The notes beneath the pieces are model-generated. The model was not told where the DNA came from. It made no database searches and saw only the letters and a program-made list of their open reading frames with translations. The translations under genes were made by a program, and so were the position numbers. Positions 43,561 through 56,300 of a stretch of DNA of 64,000 bases are shown here, piece by piece. Numbering within the stretch: the stretch's first letter is position 1; each line of letters starts with the position of its first letter. Source of the DNA: Phytoseiulus persimilis (Eukaryota > Arthropoda > Arachnida > Mesostigmata > Phytoseiidae); contig CM075103.1 of assembly GCA_037576195.1 (NCBI GenBank), positions 36,283,250 through 36,347,249 of the forward strand. The letters run 5' to 3'.

Positions 43561-46500
43561 TCCTGGTTATGAGTGAATTTGTTCCCCAATGATTGGGTTT
43601 CATTTCAGAGATGATTCTATACTGAATGGGAATTAAGCACGGTGCCGCGGTGGATTGCCACCTGAGTCCTCTGGAGCCCTTCCCTCTGTCCCGTGATTCA
43701 GTCGAATGATACAAACAACGATGATATGAGGATTTCTTTCGATAGCGGAGACACGATGTCTGGACATGAAGTTGATTCACAGACATTTGAACTCTCGGGG
43801 AGAGGCCGAATCCTCAACAAATAATACATTCAGAAGGATGCACGAAGAGTCAATCCGAACCGAGCTCTCTCGGAGAGCAGGACTCTTCTCCTGATTTATC
43901 CCTCAGATTAGCGGCTGCCAAACTTGCCCGATACGCGGGCCTACTGGCCAACGGTCCCGCTATCCACGGACCCCTGCGATATTTCCCTGTTTCGTGACGC
44001 CCTCCAGGTCAACATCGGGATCGGAATCCTGCATTCCGACTTCGAGCTGTACACCAGCCCTCAGGAGTCCCGCCCCGACCAAGTTCCAGATGGAACATCC
44101 TGACGTCGTTTTGTAGTCTGTTGTTACTCTGAGGTTATGCTCATCGGCAATTGAAACACTCGCCACCAGCATTCGTGAATCAGGCAGTTTCGACCATGAA
44201 ATTTCGCAGAAATCTTCCTGGAAGTCGCGAGAGGACCGATTCCCCAAAGAATAACAAAGAATGAGCGCGATCGGCCGAGCATTCGGCAGAGCTCTCCGAG
44301 ATAGCTCTTGTGTGTCTGAGCCTGCCGATCAACACACAGAGGTCTTACAGCCAATATGCCGGTGTTTCACGCGATGACAGACGCTCGACGAAGGACGACA
44401 ATCGCTCAATGTAAAACCTACTATATTGGAGCAATCTGCTTCAACTTGTGATGCGCGTCCCATGATACCAAACCCGAGGTTCCCGTTTGTCGAGAATTCG
44501 AAATAATTATAAGTTCTTACTATTCCGGCGGGTTTCTCGCCCCAATACAATGTGCGTTTTCCCTCCCTCACACCAGCCGCCGTGGATTTCGCGGATATTT
44601 TTCCTATTCTGCACAAATAGCTGAGGACGAGATCGGCAGATGACGGTCTTCTTCAGGGGACAAGCGTAGTGAACTTGACGTTTACGCAGGATTTGCAGAT
44701 CCTCACGAAATACAACTCGCTCCATCAACGTGAGCGATTCACAGAAGGTGGCCCAGCTCAGAAAATGGACATACTACCATACACGGCGCTCATATTCGTC
44801 TCTGGGAATTCCCTCGCATTCGCGACTTGCTGGCGGGAAGAGCCGCGATTATGCCGCAGACTTCCGGCCGATCAGTCGCGATCATGCCGCGAATAGCTCT
44901 CGAAGGAGTGATGTGTGGGGCTCGAGATAAGCTCTGCAAAGGTCACGTGGTAAGGGGGGCTACGGAAACCCCATCTGACTTGTCTCGATGCGGCACAGTC
45001 CGACTCCCCACGTAGGAACTGGCCCGCGGAATGGCAGCTGAGGAACCGATCCGTACGCGCCTCTGCTTGCCGACGTGTGGGGCCAACTGAATAAAGAAGA
45101 GGCGTTGCAATCATCAGGCGGGAGTTCAGAAAATACTCGGAGACCACTTGTCAATCCATCGTGAGCCAGGCATGAATGATGTGCCACGTTCTCCAAAAAA
45201 AGTTCCACTACGATTATCCCCAACCGGAGAAGTTCGCGAAAACCCTTCGCCTGATCGTTTGTATTCACTCGCAAGCAAGCGCACATTGGTTGAATACAAG
45301 GACCACTCAGTGAGTCGCCCCTGGGGGCCTTTGGCAGTCGGCACAAATCATCGAAACTGTCCTTCTCCACTCCGTGTTGGACACATACTGTGCTCCTGGC
45401 GTTTCTCTGATACAGTTGTTGATACGTCGTTCTACAAGTGACGTCGTTTCAACGCATGAATCGCCAAGCATGTCGAAATTCCGTCAGATTCGAGGCTTGA
45501 GGCAAACTGCTCAGAATTTAGCTTGTTTGGGAATTATCAGCAGACGGCGGCTGAGACGAGAAAGGGTGGCGGTCATAATAAAAACAATTCCTGTTGAGGA
45601 TCGACATCGGTTGGTGATATGTGATGTTCACCGAAATTTGAACTCTTTGCCTTCTCTACCTGGTTCTCGCTGGGACCGTTTGGACCTCTGGTGCCCCTGA
45701 GTATCCACCATGTCTCGGGGGGAAGCTTGTGGCGGCGGAAACTCTTCGCTGTCAGCCATGAGGTGAGGGCAGAGCTCGCGAACGATTCTAGTCGTCTGTT
45801 TCTTATCGAATCAATCACTAGTGGAACAGATGTGTCGCAGAACGTCGGTCAGAAGGAGTTCCAGCTGCCCGAAATTCTTTGAGATTTCTCCAGAACATTA
45901 TTCGGAGGGATTGTACAATCTATTCGCGCTCCTGCAGGGAATGCATTCGATGCTTTTGGTTAAACCACAGAAGAACTTCTTCGCTTAAAGAGTGAACTCA
46001 GTCGAATGCAGAGGGGCTCTTCGAATTCCGAGAGGGAGTCCTACATTGTTTTTTCCCGAATGAAAATGGATGTTCGAATGCGGAGCAGCATTTTGCTGCG
46101 GTAGCTCTGTGTGAAATTTTATTCGCCCGGAGCGCCCCCTTCTCGGCAAGATGGCGGTTCGGCCAAGTGCTCAGCGTCCTGCCGTCGTTCCAACGTTGGT
46201 TCAGTTTTTTTTTATTCGAAAGTGCCAAGTGCGAGGCGCAATGCCGGGCGGCTCAATGTAGTGTCCGTGGAGGCCTCAAAACGGCGTCAAGGTGCAGACC
46301 TGCAGGACTAGATACGGGACCTCTTGGCTCAGGCGTGGAACAACGTCCCCCGACGAATGTAAGCCGAATCGAACACCTCAGTGATGAACATTGAGTCAGT
46401 TCAGAATCAATGAGCTCGAAATCTTAGGGCGCGATCGAACCCAGCTACTCTCGCTTGAGATCTAGTGGCAATCTGGGGGCCCAGAGTGAACATATTTGTC

Positions 46501-48054
46501 TCCCAGAGCTAGAACTTTAGCCCTAACGACAAAACTGAAAGCCGTTGTCGAAAAGGGGCCCACTGCATACGGCGATGGGTTCTTGAACTCGCCGCTGAAG
46601 TGCTAGATAGTAGTTTCGCGTCAAGCCGCTATGTTTGCTGTGTTTGGGATCGGTGCGATAAGAAAGTTGTGAACCGGAATCCATGAGCACATATTGAACA
46701 CTTGAGAAAGTCCACGCGGAAGATCGGGAGCTGTCGGTGGCCCTGTGGAAGACGGGTGGGATCCCCAACGTGCAGTGTTGAGCTCCTCGCTCCGTATTCC
46801 ATGTTCCTTCCGTCGTTGTGTTCGAGTACGTTGTATCTGAACGAACTCAATCCATTCGATCGGCCAGATCGACCAGAAATCGGATCCACCGAGAAGGACG
46901 GCGCGCGTGTTTTCCTGTCCAGTGCATGCGTTCACTGAAGGTTCGTTCACCCGCGAGAAAAAGCTTACTCGAAAGATGGCGTGATAGTGTGAATGCTGTG
47001 GTCGTCGGTTCACGATTCTCGAAACTCCGCGGTCTTCTTATTTCACCGAGTGTTTTACGAGCTTCCTTCACGGGTGGGAGAGAACCTGACGGCAAGTAAG
47101 GCCTTGACAGTGGAGCCTTGGAACTGAAATTAAGAATCGATTTTGGTTGTGTCACGGGTGAGAGCTGATAGAAAGTGAAAGCACGAGTGAGAAGTGATGA
47201 TGTAGAGCTCTGAAATAGCTCAGTCGACCGCGGAGGGAGTTGATGTGTGGCCGTCGATATCGAAATCTAGTGATTGTCTCATCCGCACTCTTCGAATTCG
47301 AATTCCCAAGCGTCCTGGGCAACACTACATTGAATGGCTGCAAGATGTCAGGCTCGCCCTTTGTGGGACCCTGGCGGAGCAATCAGAATCTTACCGAGTC
47401 GATACGTAGAAACCTGAAAACGATCTGCGCATTGAACTTCCGTTCCCTCTCATTTCGTCTTTCCAGCGTCGATGTCACTCTTTGAATTCGGATGCCGGCT
47501 CCCTGATTTCCCGTTGTGGTTTCGAACAACCATTTCAGGGAGCGCTCCAGACATTATCACTGTGTTGACTGACTCCCCCAGGTCCGGTTTGAACAAGGGA
47601 TGGAACTTGAATACGTTGTCGTGCGGAATCGGCGAATTTCAACTGTTCCGGCAGTTGCGTCCTTTGTGCAGTGGATCGAGGGAATGAAAACTCGCTTGTC
47701 CCTCGCAGCGTTGGGTGCGAGTCTCTCTCTCCGAACGACACAGTTCGATTTTCGAAATTATAACTCTTCGTATCTCTCTCGAGCTTTTGGAAAAAATATC
47801 CCCTAGAGGAGATAGATCCAGGTGAACATGAGCTCAGAATAAGCACTGAGGAAGGTGTCCGTTTGGGGGTCTTTCAGTGTACGGCCTCTTCCTCCTCTGA
47901 ATTTTCGGAAACCTACTGTCGTGAGAAGGGCTTCGAAGCTCTGGCGCCCGGGATAGGGCATTTTGAGTGACCGAAATTCAGGCGTTTCAGGTGGAATTTG
48001 AGCGAAGTTCAGGTGCTCGAGGCGAGATTCTTCCGAGCTAAGCAGAACTCTTGA
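43561..48054. other. Stretch of 4.5 kb without a firmly supported gene
   Basis: Several minus-strand frames are protein-like (44247-43960, 44616-44329 and 45370-44960), but no family is recognised. The first two could be consecutive exons of one small gene. At 46147 an AAGATGGCGG sequence resembles a YY1-type or first-exon initiator motif and is followed by an ATG with a 37-codon plus-strand frame. Frames at 46621-47155 and 47535-47846 on the minus strand are overlapped by equally long frames on the plus strand. No repeats or elements were recognised. Confidence 0.3.
43960..44616 (-). CDS. Possible small gene of unknown function (two exon-like frames)
   Basis: Two minus-strand frames have balanced, protein-like composition. 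The first (44616-44329) includes YFEFSTNGNLGFGIMGRASQ; the second (44247-43960) includes SWSKLPDSRMLVASVSIADE and ends in a stop at GNIAGVRG. They are separated by about 80 bases, a usual intron size here, but I could not fix a splice join. No domain or signal peptide is certain. Could be the 3' part of a gene whose 5' end lies near 44.9-45.4 kb, or chance frames. Confidence 0.22.
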
Positions 48055-48713
48055 CACGGATGGATGGACATTTATTGATCATCTCTTTTCTATCTTTACA
48101 TTTCAAGCATATTTAGGGAGACCCTAGTGAAGGGGCAGCGTGGTGGCTGATCCGTGCGGCATTTGTTTCGTTAAATTCGTTGCTTTGGCGATTGGCGTTT
48201 TCCCATTCCTCTAGCGTTTTCTTAGTGTTCAGTATCGTCTTCGGGGTGCTGTCCTTTCTGGAGTCCAAGTTTCTTCCGGGTCTCCTCCTCTATGTTTATT
48301 GGCTTCCTGCATTGTAGGATCACATGCTCGAGGGTTTCTTCTTCTATGCCGCATTTAAGGCACGTCGTGTCGATGTCCTCGTATTTTGATCGGTATTTCC
48401 TGGTCTGCAGACATCCCGCTCTGACGTTTGCCAGCAGGCGACTGCCTCTGGTGTTGTCGTATATGTGCTCGATGTTTCCTCGCACTGTTTTGTAATCTCT
48501 GTATTGCTCGAGAGTTTTTTTCTCTGCCATTCCTCTCCGCCATGTCTCGTCGAGCTTGGCTTTGATGGTTTCGTCTACATACTTTTTGTAGGCTGTCTGT
48601 GATACCCGAATGACGGCGAAGGAAGACTCAACAAGATGACCCCTCGTCTTGTTGAGTCCCAGAACTCGAGGCAACGGGATTGAGCTGTCCAGGACAATTC
48701 GCGAAGCGATCAC
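48055..48713 (-). mobile_element. LINE (non-LTR retrotransposon) 3' end, truncated
   Basis: A minus-strand frame of 163 codons (48713-48222) matches the C-terminal tail of I/R1/Jockey-type LINE polymerases. It has a Lys/Arg-rich helix region, an RLLANVRAGCLQTRKYRSKY-like stretch and a closing zinc-knuckle-like CLKCGIEEETLEHVILQC. It is followed by a 3' UTR ending in ATCAATAAATGTCCATCCATCC, a short microsatellite tail typical of LINE 3' ends, at about 48057. The reverse transcriptase and endonuclease are absent, so this is a 5'-truncated insertion. The frame itself is open, which suggests a fairly young copy. Confidence 0.75.
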
Positions 48714-49342
48714 CCCGTGCAGATTGCGATTGACTCATGTTGGAGGGCAAAGTTCGCTCAAGTTGCGCGGGTTCACCCGAAACACCTTGATTCCACCAGA
48801 ATCTGTCCGGATGAAGAGCGTTTCAGGCGGTCAAACTCCTTTCCAACCGGAGTTACCGTTTTCGGTATAGATTCGGGCGCTTGTGAAGAGACTTGAGCGT
48901 ATTTAGTTGGATTCAGTCGGAGTTCTGGCGTTGAGAAGGCGTCGCGGTCAAGGCACTGAGACAAGACGTGGGTTCTGCCTGGGGATTAGGCGATTCCGCG
49001 AGAACTTCCAAGCTCCAATCACTGGCAGTAGTATCGGCTTATCGATATCGAACAGGAGCTAGATTCTCCATCCATTAGCAATTCGAATTTAGAGATTGAA
49101 CCAACGAGGAATAAGTTCATCTCTTGGAGATGTTCTCCAGAACAGCGAATGAGAACTAGTGACTATATTCTGAACTCAGGAATCTGCCGATGGACGCGTT
49201 TACTAGAATAGGGTTGGCGGAAGGAGTTGCGACCACCACACGAATTCTCAGTGATATTTTTCTCCTTGACAGGCCAATGGTTTTCTGATCGTCGGACCAA
49301 TCCCCGTTCAGCTTCTGAACTCGGGGAGTGCGTCGACGAATC
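48714..49342. other. Upstream region of the Polycomb-like gene
   Basis: About 0.6 kb between the LINE remnant and the start codon at 49343. I looked here, and back to 47.1 kb, on the plus strand for a Tudor-domain exon and did not find one. No core promoter motif was recognised. Confidence 0.35.
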
Positions 49343-50853
49343 ATGGAAGGCGTGGGAGCCAAACGTAAACGGGGTCGGCCACCTAACCCTCGACGAGGAA
49401 GTCTACATTCGAAGAACTCCATGACAACTGATAGTCCCCGAAGTCAAAGCACCCAAAACTCTGATAGCAGTAGCGCTACTGAAGAGGAAACCTGCTTCTC
49501 GTTGAGACTACTATTGCCCTGCAGTGGTTGTGGAGAAAATGCTTCAGAACGTCGAATGGTGGTCGTCTGTGATCAATGTAGAAAAGCTTACCATCAAACC
49601 TGCCACTTTCCAAGAATATCTCAGCTATTTGTCGATGACGCATCAAAAGCCTGGAAGTGTAGAGATTGTATACCACAAGGTTCGGTCAGGGTGAGTTCCG
49701 ACATCCATGTTCTAGGCTAAGCGCCGACCGTCATAACCATACCCAGCCCATTTATGTGGAACGGCTCGGGCTCATCCTCTCAGCGGAAGGAGAAATAATA
49801 GAAAATCGCTCCTGCATTGCAGAAAAGCGCGAAAAATTTCAAAGCAAATACTCGTTTGCTGTACAAGACAACAGCTCTACCGTATTCCCCACCCAAACTG
49901 GGAACCTATGCCGCACATGAGAATGGAAATTCAGCAGTTAGCTCTTGTTATTGTGGACAACCGGGTGTCTGGAACGATAAGATGCTCCAATGTCGGAAGT
50001 GCCTCCGATGGTATCATGAGAGTGAGTACTGAGATATCGTCGCCGATGTCCTCGTGGTGGAGAAGCGGATAACATCCGAGATAGGGATGAGCGCGAGTCG
50101 GATTCTCCTTCTCCAATGTTCTCGCTCAAAATTTCAATTTCACTCCTATTCCCCAGAGTTACTTCAACCCTAACCATTTTTCTCGTTGACTCGATGTGCC
50201 TTGAAAATCATCAACAAGTTCTCCCACCCGTTCCAGAATGCGTGTCTTCATTATCGTGGCCCTTGTTGGCGGGCGACTTCTTCTACAATTTTCGTTGTTC
50301 AATTTGTACCAGAGGAGCTGAGTACCTAAGCAGACTACCGCTGTCTTGGGTGGATGTGACCGACATTGTGATGTATCAGTTGCACCTTACGCGGCCGGAC
50401 AGCGAAGCCTTTGAAACCAACTCTGAGATTTTCCCGTATCTGGATTCTATCTGGAGCCTGTTACAAGTTCCGGTAGAGGTGAGTCATCCAACGGGGGGCC
50501 GAAGCTGTAATTGAGCGCAGTGTCCCGCATCGCCAGTCTCTGTGTACATCACTCGGTAGAAGCCGGTGAAATGTGTGCAAAAAATCGAGCCCGCACGAAA
50601 TCCTCGTCCGGAAAATCGGGGCTCCAGTCGCTCCTCGAATCAATCTATAATTCTCACATTCCGTTCACAGCTCGATGCATGTTCTTCGGAGGAGCGACAC
50701 AGTCATGTTCTATATTGTTTGAAGCACATGAGCACAAGGTATACTCTGGCTAGTCTGGGAGGCCCGGGTGGTCCTGCATTTAAAATGCTGAACCCGCAAC
50801 AAGTGCCCGCGCTCTCAGCCCAGCATTGGCTGCTAATCAACGGAACCCTGTGA
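49343..50853 (+). CDS. Pcl: Polycomb-like PHD-finger protein (Pcl/PHF1-MTF2-PHF19 family)
   Basis: The exon model is 49343-49690, 49823-50021, 50237-50478 and 50671-50853; phases agree and it encodes about 323 residues. An AT-hook-like KRKRGRPP lies at the start. PHD1 (about residues 60-109) has CSGCG...CDQC...YHQTCH...CRDC. PHD2 (about 158-206) has CYCGQPGVWNDKMLQCRKC...YHEKC...CSIC, closely matching the vertebrate CYCGGPGDWYLKMLQC. The next block, EYLSRLPLSWVDVTDIVMYQ, matches [20 protein letters not shown] of PHF19/MTF2. The last exon (SSEERHSHVLYCLKHM) aligns with the start of the extended-homologous (winged-helix) domain. By family this is a PRC2 accessory subunit that guides H3K27 methylation. 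The family's Tudor domain was not found upstream, and the 3' end is uncertain: a GTGAGT donor at 50850 overlaps the TGA stop, so more exons may follow. Confidence 0.85.
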
Positions 50854-51525
50854 GTATGACTGTTTAAACTTCGGAATGACTCCTCGTCATGGAGCCGTGA
50901 CGTCTGTTAAAGCACGGAACATTTGTCGAAACAATCATCTAGAGTTGGATTTCAATGTTTGCCACGGCCGTGTCCAATGGGCTCGAAAGTCGGATTTCGA
51001 TCCTCGCGCCGGTTTCGCGATCCTGACCCATCGATCGTTGATGACCGCACGGCGTCTCTGATCGGATGTCCCCATGTCGTCACGACGGGTGGTGCGATCA
51101 GCTGGCATCAGCTGTTTCGTCGACAGCTTTCCAACTCATTCAAACCTAGTTGTGTCATGTAGCCTTCACCAGTAAGTCACGTGATTGGATTCTCTAACTC
51201 GAGTTTCACGTGGAATCGAGCCCTTTCTGATTGGACCAACTCGCCGAATTTCGAGTCGGACGATAAGAGCAATCGTTCTCCACCATTGTGGTGTTCGTCG
51301 CTGATGAGCATCGCACGGTGGCTGCGTTCTCGATAAGAATCGCCGACATTCTCTGCCGACAAATTCGGCAATAACATCGACGGAGCCTCATTTCAATTAG
51401 CGTCTCCCCAAGTCGAGCTCACTTCTCGCCTCTCGAGCGAGACGTCGCACAGGAGTGCCCCGAGAATAAATGATTCGCTCTTTCGCAGAGTTGACGACGA
51501 CGATTCCGATATCGGGGATCTCGAA
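50854..51525. other. Intergenic or intronic stretch
   Basis: This lies between the last Polycomb-like exon seen and the next gene. The C-terminal (MTF2-type chromodomain-like) region of Polycomb-like proteins was not recognised here. In-frame coding for the next gene extends upstream of its ATG to an acceptor-like TTTCGCAG near 51490, so a 5' exon of that gene may lie in this interval. Confidence 0.3.
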
Positions 51526-53314
51526 ATGGCGATCACGCGTTCGATGAAGAGAAAGGTGGACGACGATGTCTCCGACGATTCGGGCAGCTGTTCAACGCCG
51601 AAAAAGCGACCGAGATCGTCAAATGATCTCGTCGAAGAAACCGAGGAGATGGAAGACCTGGAGTCAGACAGAGAATCTTTGTCGTCTTCAGCGACTTCGA
51701 TCGCCTCGCTCGGTGCCGAATCGATAGACCGCGAGCCGATCACCACTCCAGGGGCTGCAAGTCGTTTCGCGAACAACGTGAACAAACTGGCACTGATGTC
51801 GGTGACCTGCGACGGAGACTCTGACGAAGACACCGCCCCCGAAACTGATGATGCTTTGCCGTCGACTTCGGGCAACGGCATGACGAGCGTTGCTCTTTCG
51901 AAGAAAGATTTCGGAAGCGCAGGTGTTGTAGCGTTAGAGACCAGAGGATGTTCTTCGAGTAACGACAGATCGTCCGGCGACACAGATCAGGGACCTGCAA
52001 ATTCGGGCCGAAATGCGGATGACGCAATAGGCCTCGCAAACAATGACACTGCCATTGAAACGGAAGCGGGACCTTCAACTTCAGCCGCGGGTCGGAGAAG
52101 GAGGAATTATAGACCCGCGAACGAAGAGAGCATCAAACAGCGGCTTCGGCCGAGGGCTGCCTGCGTTCAACAAGAACCCAGAACGAGAGTTAAGAAGCCA
52201 AATAGAAGATCCGCACAAAGGGTCTGTACCTTCTATCGAGATCGTATGATAGCACCTCTCATTGAGAAGTTTTGAAGCTCCTATCAAGTAATGTGTTCTC
52301 CTTCCAGACGGAAATCGATCCGTTGGAACGCCTGCCGACCATGGAATGGTCTCTGATGGGGATTCCGCTCCCGGAGAATTTCGAGGGACCGAATAATCCT
52401 TTCTGGGATGAGGCGTTTCCGCCGACGCGTCCCAGAGTTATCCCAATTAAAGTTCCGAGAATAGTGAAGAAGTGGAAAGTTCAACCTGGTGATTTGGTGA
52501 GTTTCGTGTCCTCCTCGTCTCCCCCGCCTTTCGTTCTTGTATCTCTCGTCTGTTGTTACTTGTTCGACAGTTTCAACGTGGATGCTCCCATGAAATCGAG
52601 AACGTTTTGGAGTATTTACACATTCCTCTATCCTTTCAACTGTCCTAAAAAAAGATCGAGTTCTTTCTATCCAACCGTTCCCATTGATCCCCGCAATCCA
52701 CCTGCTTGTCACCTTCCTCGACTCCTTCCTGTTTCTTGCGTCCTCCCCCTCCAACCTCGTCCCCTCTCTTCCGTGATTCATCCTAGCCTCGATTAGAGGT
52801 TTCACGCTGATATATCTTCTTTCGCGCTCCCGGAACTTTCACTAACGAAGTCTTCCATAACCCATGATCCAGTCCTCATGTGGGCGAGCAAAGTATTCGT
52901 ACCCCACGCTTCATGCCTCTGCGTCCACAATGAGTTCGGTGACGGAGTTTGACCTTTTCTTCCCCATTGCAGATCATTAATGACGACGGAACTGTTAGGT
53001 ACAGACGCACAAGACGTCGCCAATCAGCGAAAAACAACTCATCCCAAGCTGACGCTTCTTCCAATGACGCCAACGATACGAACGACGCCACCGAGCAACC
53101 GTCGACGTCGGGCTACGTTGCTTCCGCGAAGACTGAGGCTGCAAACGGAACATTGAACGAGGACAACCAGAGCCAGCCTCAAGCTGAGAAGAAGTACGTT
53201 CCGTTCACCGGCGAGTGGAGCTTGATGGAAGTCGCGTACGCTGGAAGGATTGTCAGATACAAAACCATGCCCGACCGTTCCGTCATGGCGTTGGTAAAAA
53301 AGCTAGAAACGTAG
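51526..53314 (+). CDS. Unidentified, probably nuclear protein (3 exons, about 408 aa)
   Basis: The exon model is 51526-52221, 52308-52496 and 52973-53314, all phase 0, with introns of 86 and 476 bases. The first donor is a weak GTCTGT. The first 230 residues are Ser/Asp/Glu-rich, with basic nuclear-signal-like patches (SMKRKVDDD, PKKRPRSS, GRRRRNYRP). The second exon is an ordered, Pro/Trp-rich block (LERLPTMEWSLMGIPLPENF, then VPRIVKKWKVQPGDL). The third ends in FTGEWSLMEVAYAGRIVRYK. The sequence W-S-L-M recurs in both ordered parts (MEWSLMGI and GEWSLMEV), a hint of an internal repeat or of a shared peptide motif. No known family is recognised. The codon pattern and clean splice joins argue for a real gene. 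Confidence 0.65.
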
Positions 53315-56300
53315 CCTGTGGTCGGATCGAGAGAACAAAAGCGGAAGTACGTTCTAAGCGTTTTGACAGACGTTCTGGCAACAGGATCCTCGGCCGAATC
53401 CGGGCTGAGAGCCCGGAAAATCCCGAGCTGGGGTCCATGCGGGCTCGCAACGAGCCCTCACCGGCCAGCTCGAGTCAGGAAATCGTTCCGTCGCTTCGCA
53501 TCAAGCCAGGGAGCTGTCCTCAGGAAAGATCGACGCTCGAGGCGTCCTCCCGAGGCATTATCACGGTTGACTCACATTTTACGAGGGAACCGCATTTAAT
53601 CGGGTGAATATCGTCTTTCCTACATCGTCAACTACGCTCACCCATGCATTTCCCATCCAGCCACATTATGCATCCTACGTCCAATCATTGGCGTTCAACG
53701 GTTCGTCTCAAAACAAAAGCTCCTCGGTTCCGATGCGTTCGCCCAGAAGTTTCTATTATTTATCGTTCCGTTATTTATGATTACCTGATCTATGCCGTCC
53801 CCTGCTCATCAATGCCGCGCTTGGTTTTCACGAATTTTCTGCTCGACTCACAGAGAGTTCTATCGGAGTTCCATACAATCAGAATGCCTGCTGGACTTCA
53901 TCTAAAAGGGAACAGAGCCCTTTCTTTCCGAGCATCGATCATCACTTCTCTCCACCGATACCCGTCGGATCAACGAATGATGAATGCTCGAATCACGGGC
54001 TCTCTCCCCAAGTGTCGGTCTACCGGAGACGCAAACGACCCAATTTCTCGAAAATAGGTTTCGCCGTCCTGGGAATTCCCCTCATTCAATTTACTGTGAT
54101 GGAAGTTCTTCGGAGGTAATCTAGAAGATGCCCTCCCTGAATGTCCAGAACCGGCCCGAACTCCGGTATCGCACATGACGCGGGGTCGAGACGAGGGGAG
54201 GCTCTACTGGGTTGCTCAGGGAACTCCAGGGATACATGATTCTGAAGAACTGCGCGATTGACCGATTTCGCGATGAAGCCTGCGATGCGTCCGGACGGTA
54301 GTGCTGGGTGAAATCGGCCCTCATTTTTTCCATGGACCGCCTTGAAACGAACACGAATACCGGTCGGGGGAATCCGTGATGATCCTCGATGTCGTGCCCA
54401 ACGTAATAGCAATCTTCACTGCCTCCCATGAGTCGCGAACGGCGACCGGAATCCGTTATAGACATCTTCTTCTGACCTCCAAAGTTCCCAGAATGATCTC
54501 CAAGTGGCTTTTGCATTAGTGGTGGTCGTGGCGACTCAATTGAGACTTATCAAGGAGTTAACTCCCCCAACCACGGGGCGCCGTCCCGGATGACGCGAAT
54601 TCCGTAATATAACGTCACCTGAAAACACGATGATGGAACCCAACACCTTTTTGAATTTGCTCCGAAAGTGGAATCATTTGGAGCTAGAATTGACGGAGGC
54701 CGCGTCCGGCTGATTATCATTGACATTACCTACTTACATCATTTTTCAACGTAGTCTTTACCTTAGGAGTTATAGTAACGCATACAATAAGATTCCGTTC
54801 AGAGAAAGCAAAACCGAGCAGAGCTGAATACGATTCTCTGTGACTTGAACAAGATCACAGTCCATCGGATGGGAGCCAATCAGTCCCGTTGGATTCTCTT
54901 CACAAGAGCGTCTCCACGTCGGCGTGTCTTCAGGAACTATTCATGATTGCCTCAACGAGCTTGGGAAAAGTCATCTAAAACGCAGGGATTTGACGACCAG
55001 ATTAATAGAGCCGACTTGCGGGCGCGTGTGCCAGAAACTCGAGGTGTACATTTCCCAGAGCGAAAGTTTTAAGCTGTAAATTACTCTTATGATTGGACGA
55101 TGCTCCTCGTTTTTGTACATATAGGGCGAGGCGGAGTCGCTGCGGAAGGAAATATAACGTGATCGAAATCCGGGATCTGATTGGTTCGTCGATCCGTTGA
55201 ACTCTGCTGTTGTTACAGGGCCAGGACATAGAGATGTCGGTACCGTCTGCTGACTATACGAGTCGTTCAGAACTGCGTATTATGAATGAATTTACTTGGA
55301 CCGTAGTAACGAAGTTGAATAAATACATTTAGGTTGGGAAATGAAACACTTGCACTCAGTCTTCAAGCATTCAAACTATTCTCGGGATGGCATGCCAAGC
55401 GGCAGACCAAGCGAATCTAGTGAAACTTCACCTGTAGCATAAATGCGGGATTTTTTCGGAGTCATCGAACATCTGACGCTCGACCTTGACTTGGATCTCC
55501 TTGAAGACGCCGGAGAGCTGTCAGTATGCCTGGGAGCACGGAATTTTCGACTTTTCCGTGGCGAATCGTTCGACCCGTGATCCAAGTCAGCGCTGGACAG
55601 TTCCAGAGCTGTTCGAGCCTCGGGACCTCCATCCTGGTGTGATGAAGAGTCTGGTCGAGCCTCGGGACCTCCATCCTGGTGTGATGAAGAGTCTGGTCGA
55701 GAACTGCCAGGATTGAGAGGGTGTTCCATGGAGCGAAGAGAGGAAACCTTGGAGGCAGTCGGTCTCTGATTTTCCCGTGAGGGTTACGGGGCTCCCCAAA
55801 TAATTCTACGCCGAGGCTTGAACTCTTATCGGTTTAAAGTCACACCAAAGTTAAGGTTTTCAACCATTCAGTCAGGATGTTGAATCTTTCTTCCAGGAAC
55901 CAGGGCTTGCTCATGAAGTTCCATGGTTTGAGCGTGGGCCACTTCGTCACGTGGTGCCGGCCAGACCCTTCGTCCTGATGCGACTTCTTGCGACAACAGG
56001 CCTCTGGAAGTGTTCCTCGACGGCAGATTATGACAGATACATACCCGAGGTTGTGATTTCGTTTGAGCAACTGGCTTTCGCTGAGTAGCACTCACCCTTC
56101 TTTCTCGTGCGCCCGGCTGTCAGACTCAAAGACGAGGCTCGTCAAGGGCTTCGGAATCCGGAAAGCAGTTCCGCCCAGACATTGTTTCGTTCGTCCGATG
56201 AGGATCCGTGGGAGTGAGGATCCGTGAGAATTCCCGTGGATACACCAGACGAAATTGGCCGGGAGGAAATTCAGCGGTTCCCGAGGAAGGCGCTGGGCTC

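Noticed and set aside
51393-51983. A 196-codon minus-strand frame rich in Ser
   Set aside because: It is the exact antisense of the acidic, serine-rich exon 1 of the plus-strand nuclear protein gene, which has splice-supported continuation.
54086-54516. Overlapping minus-strand frames suspected to be a Tc1/mariner transposase
   Set aside because: No DDE or DD34E block, terminal repeats or TA duplications could be found.
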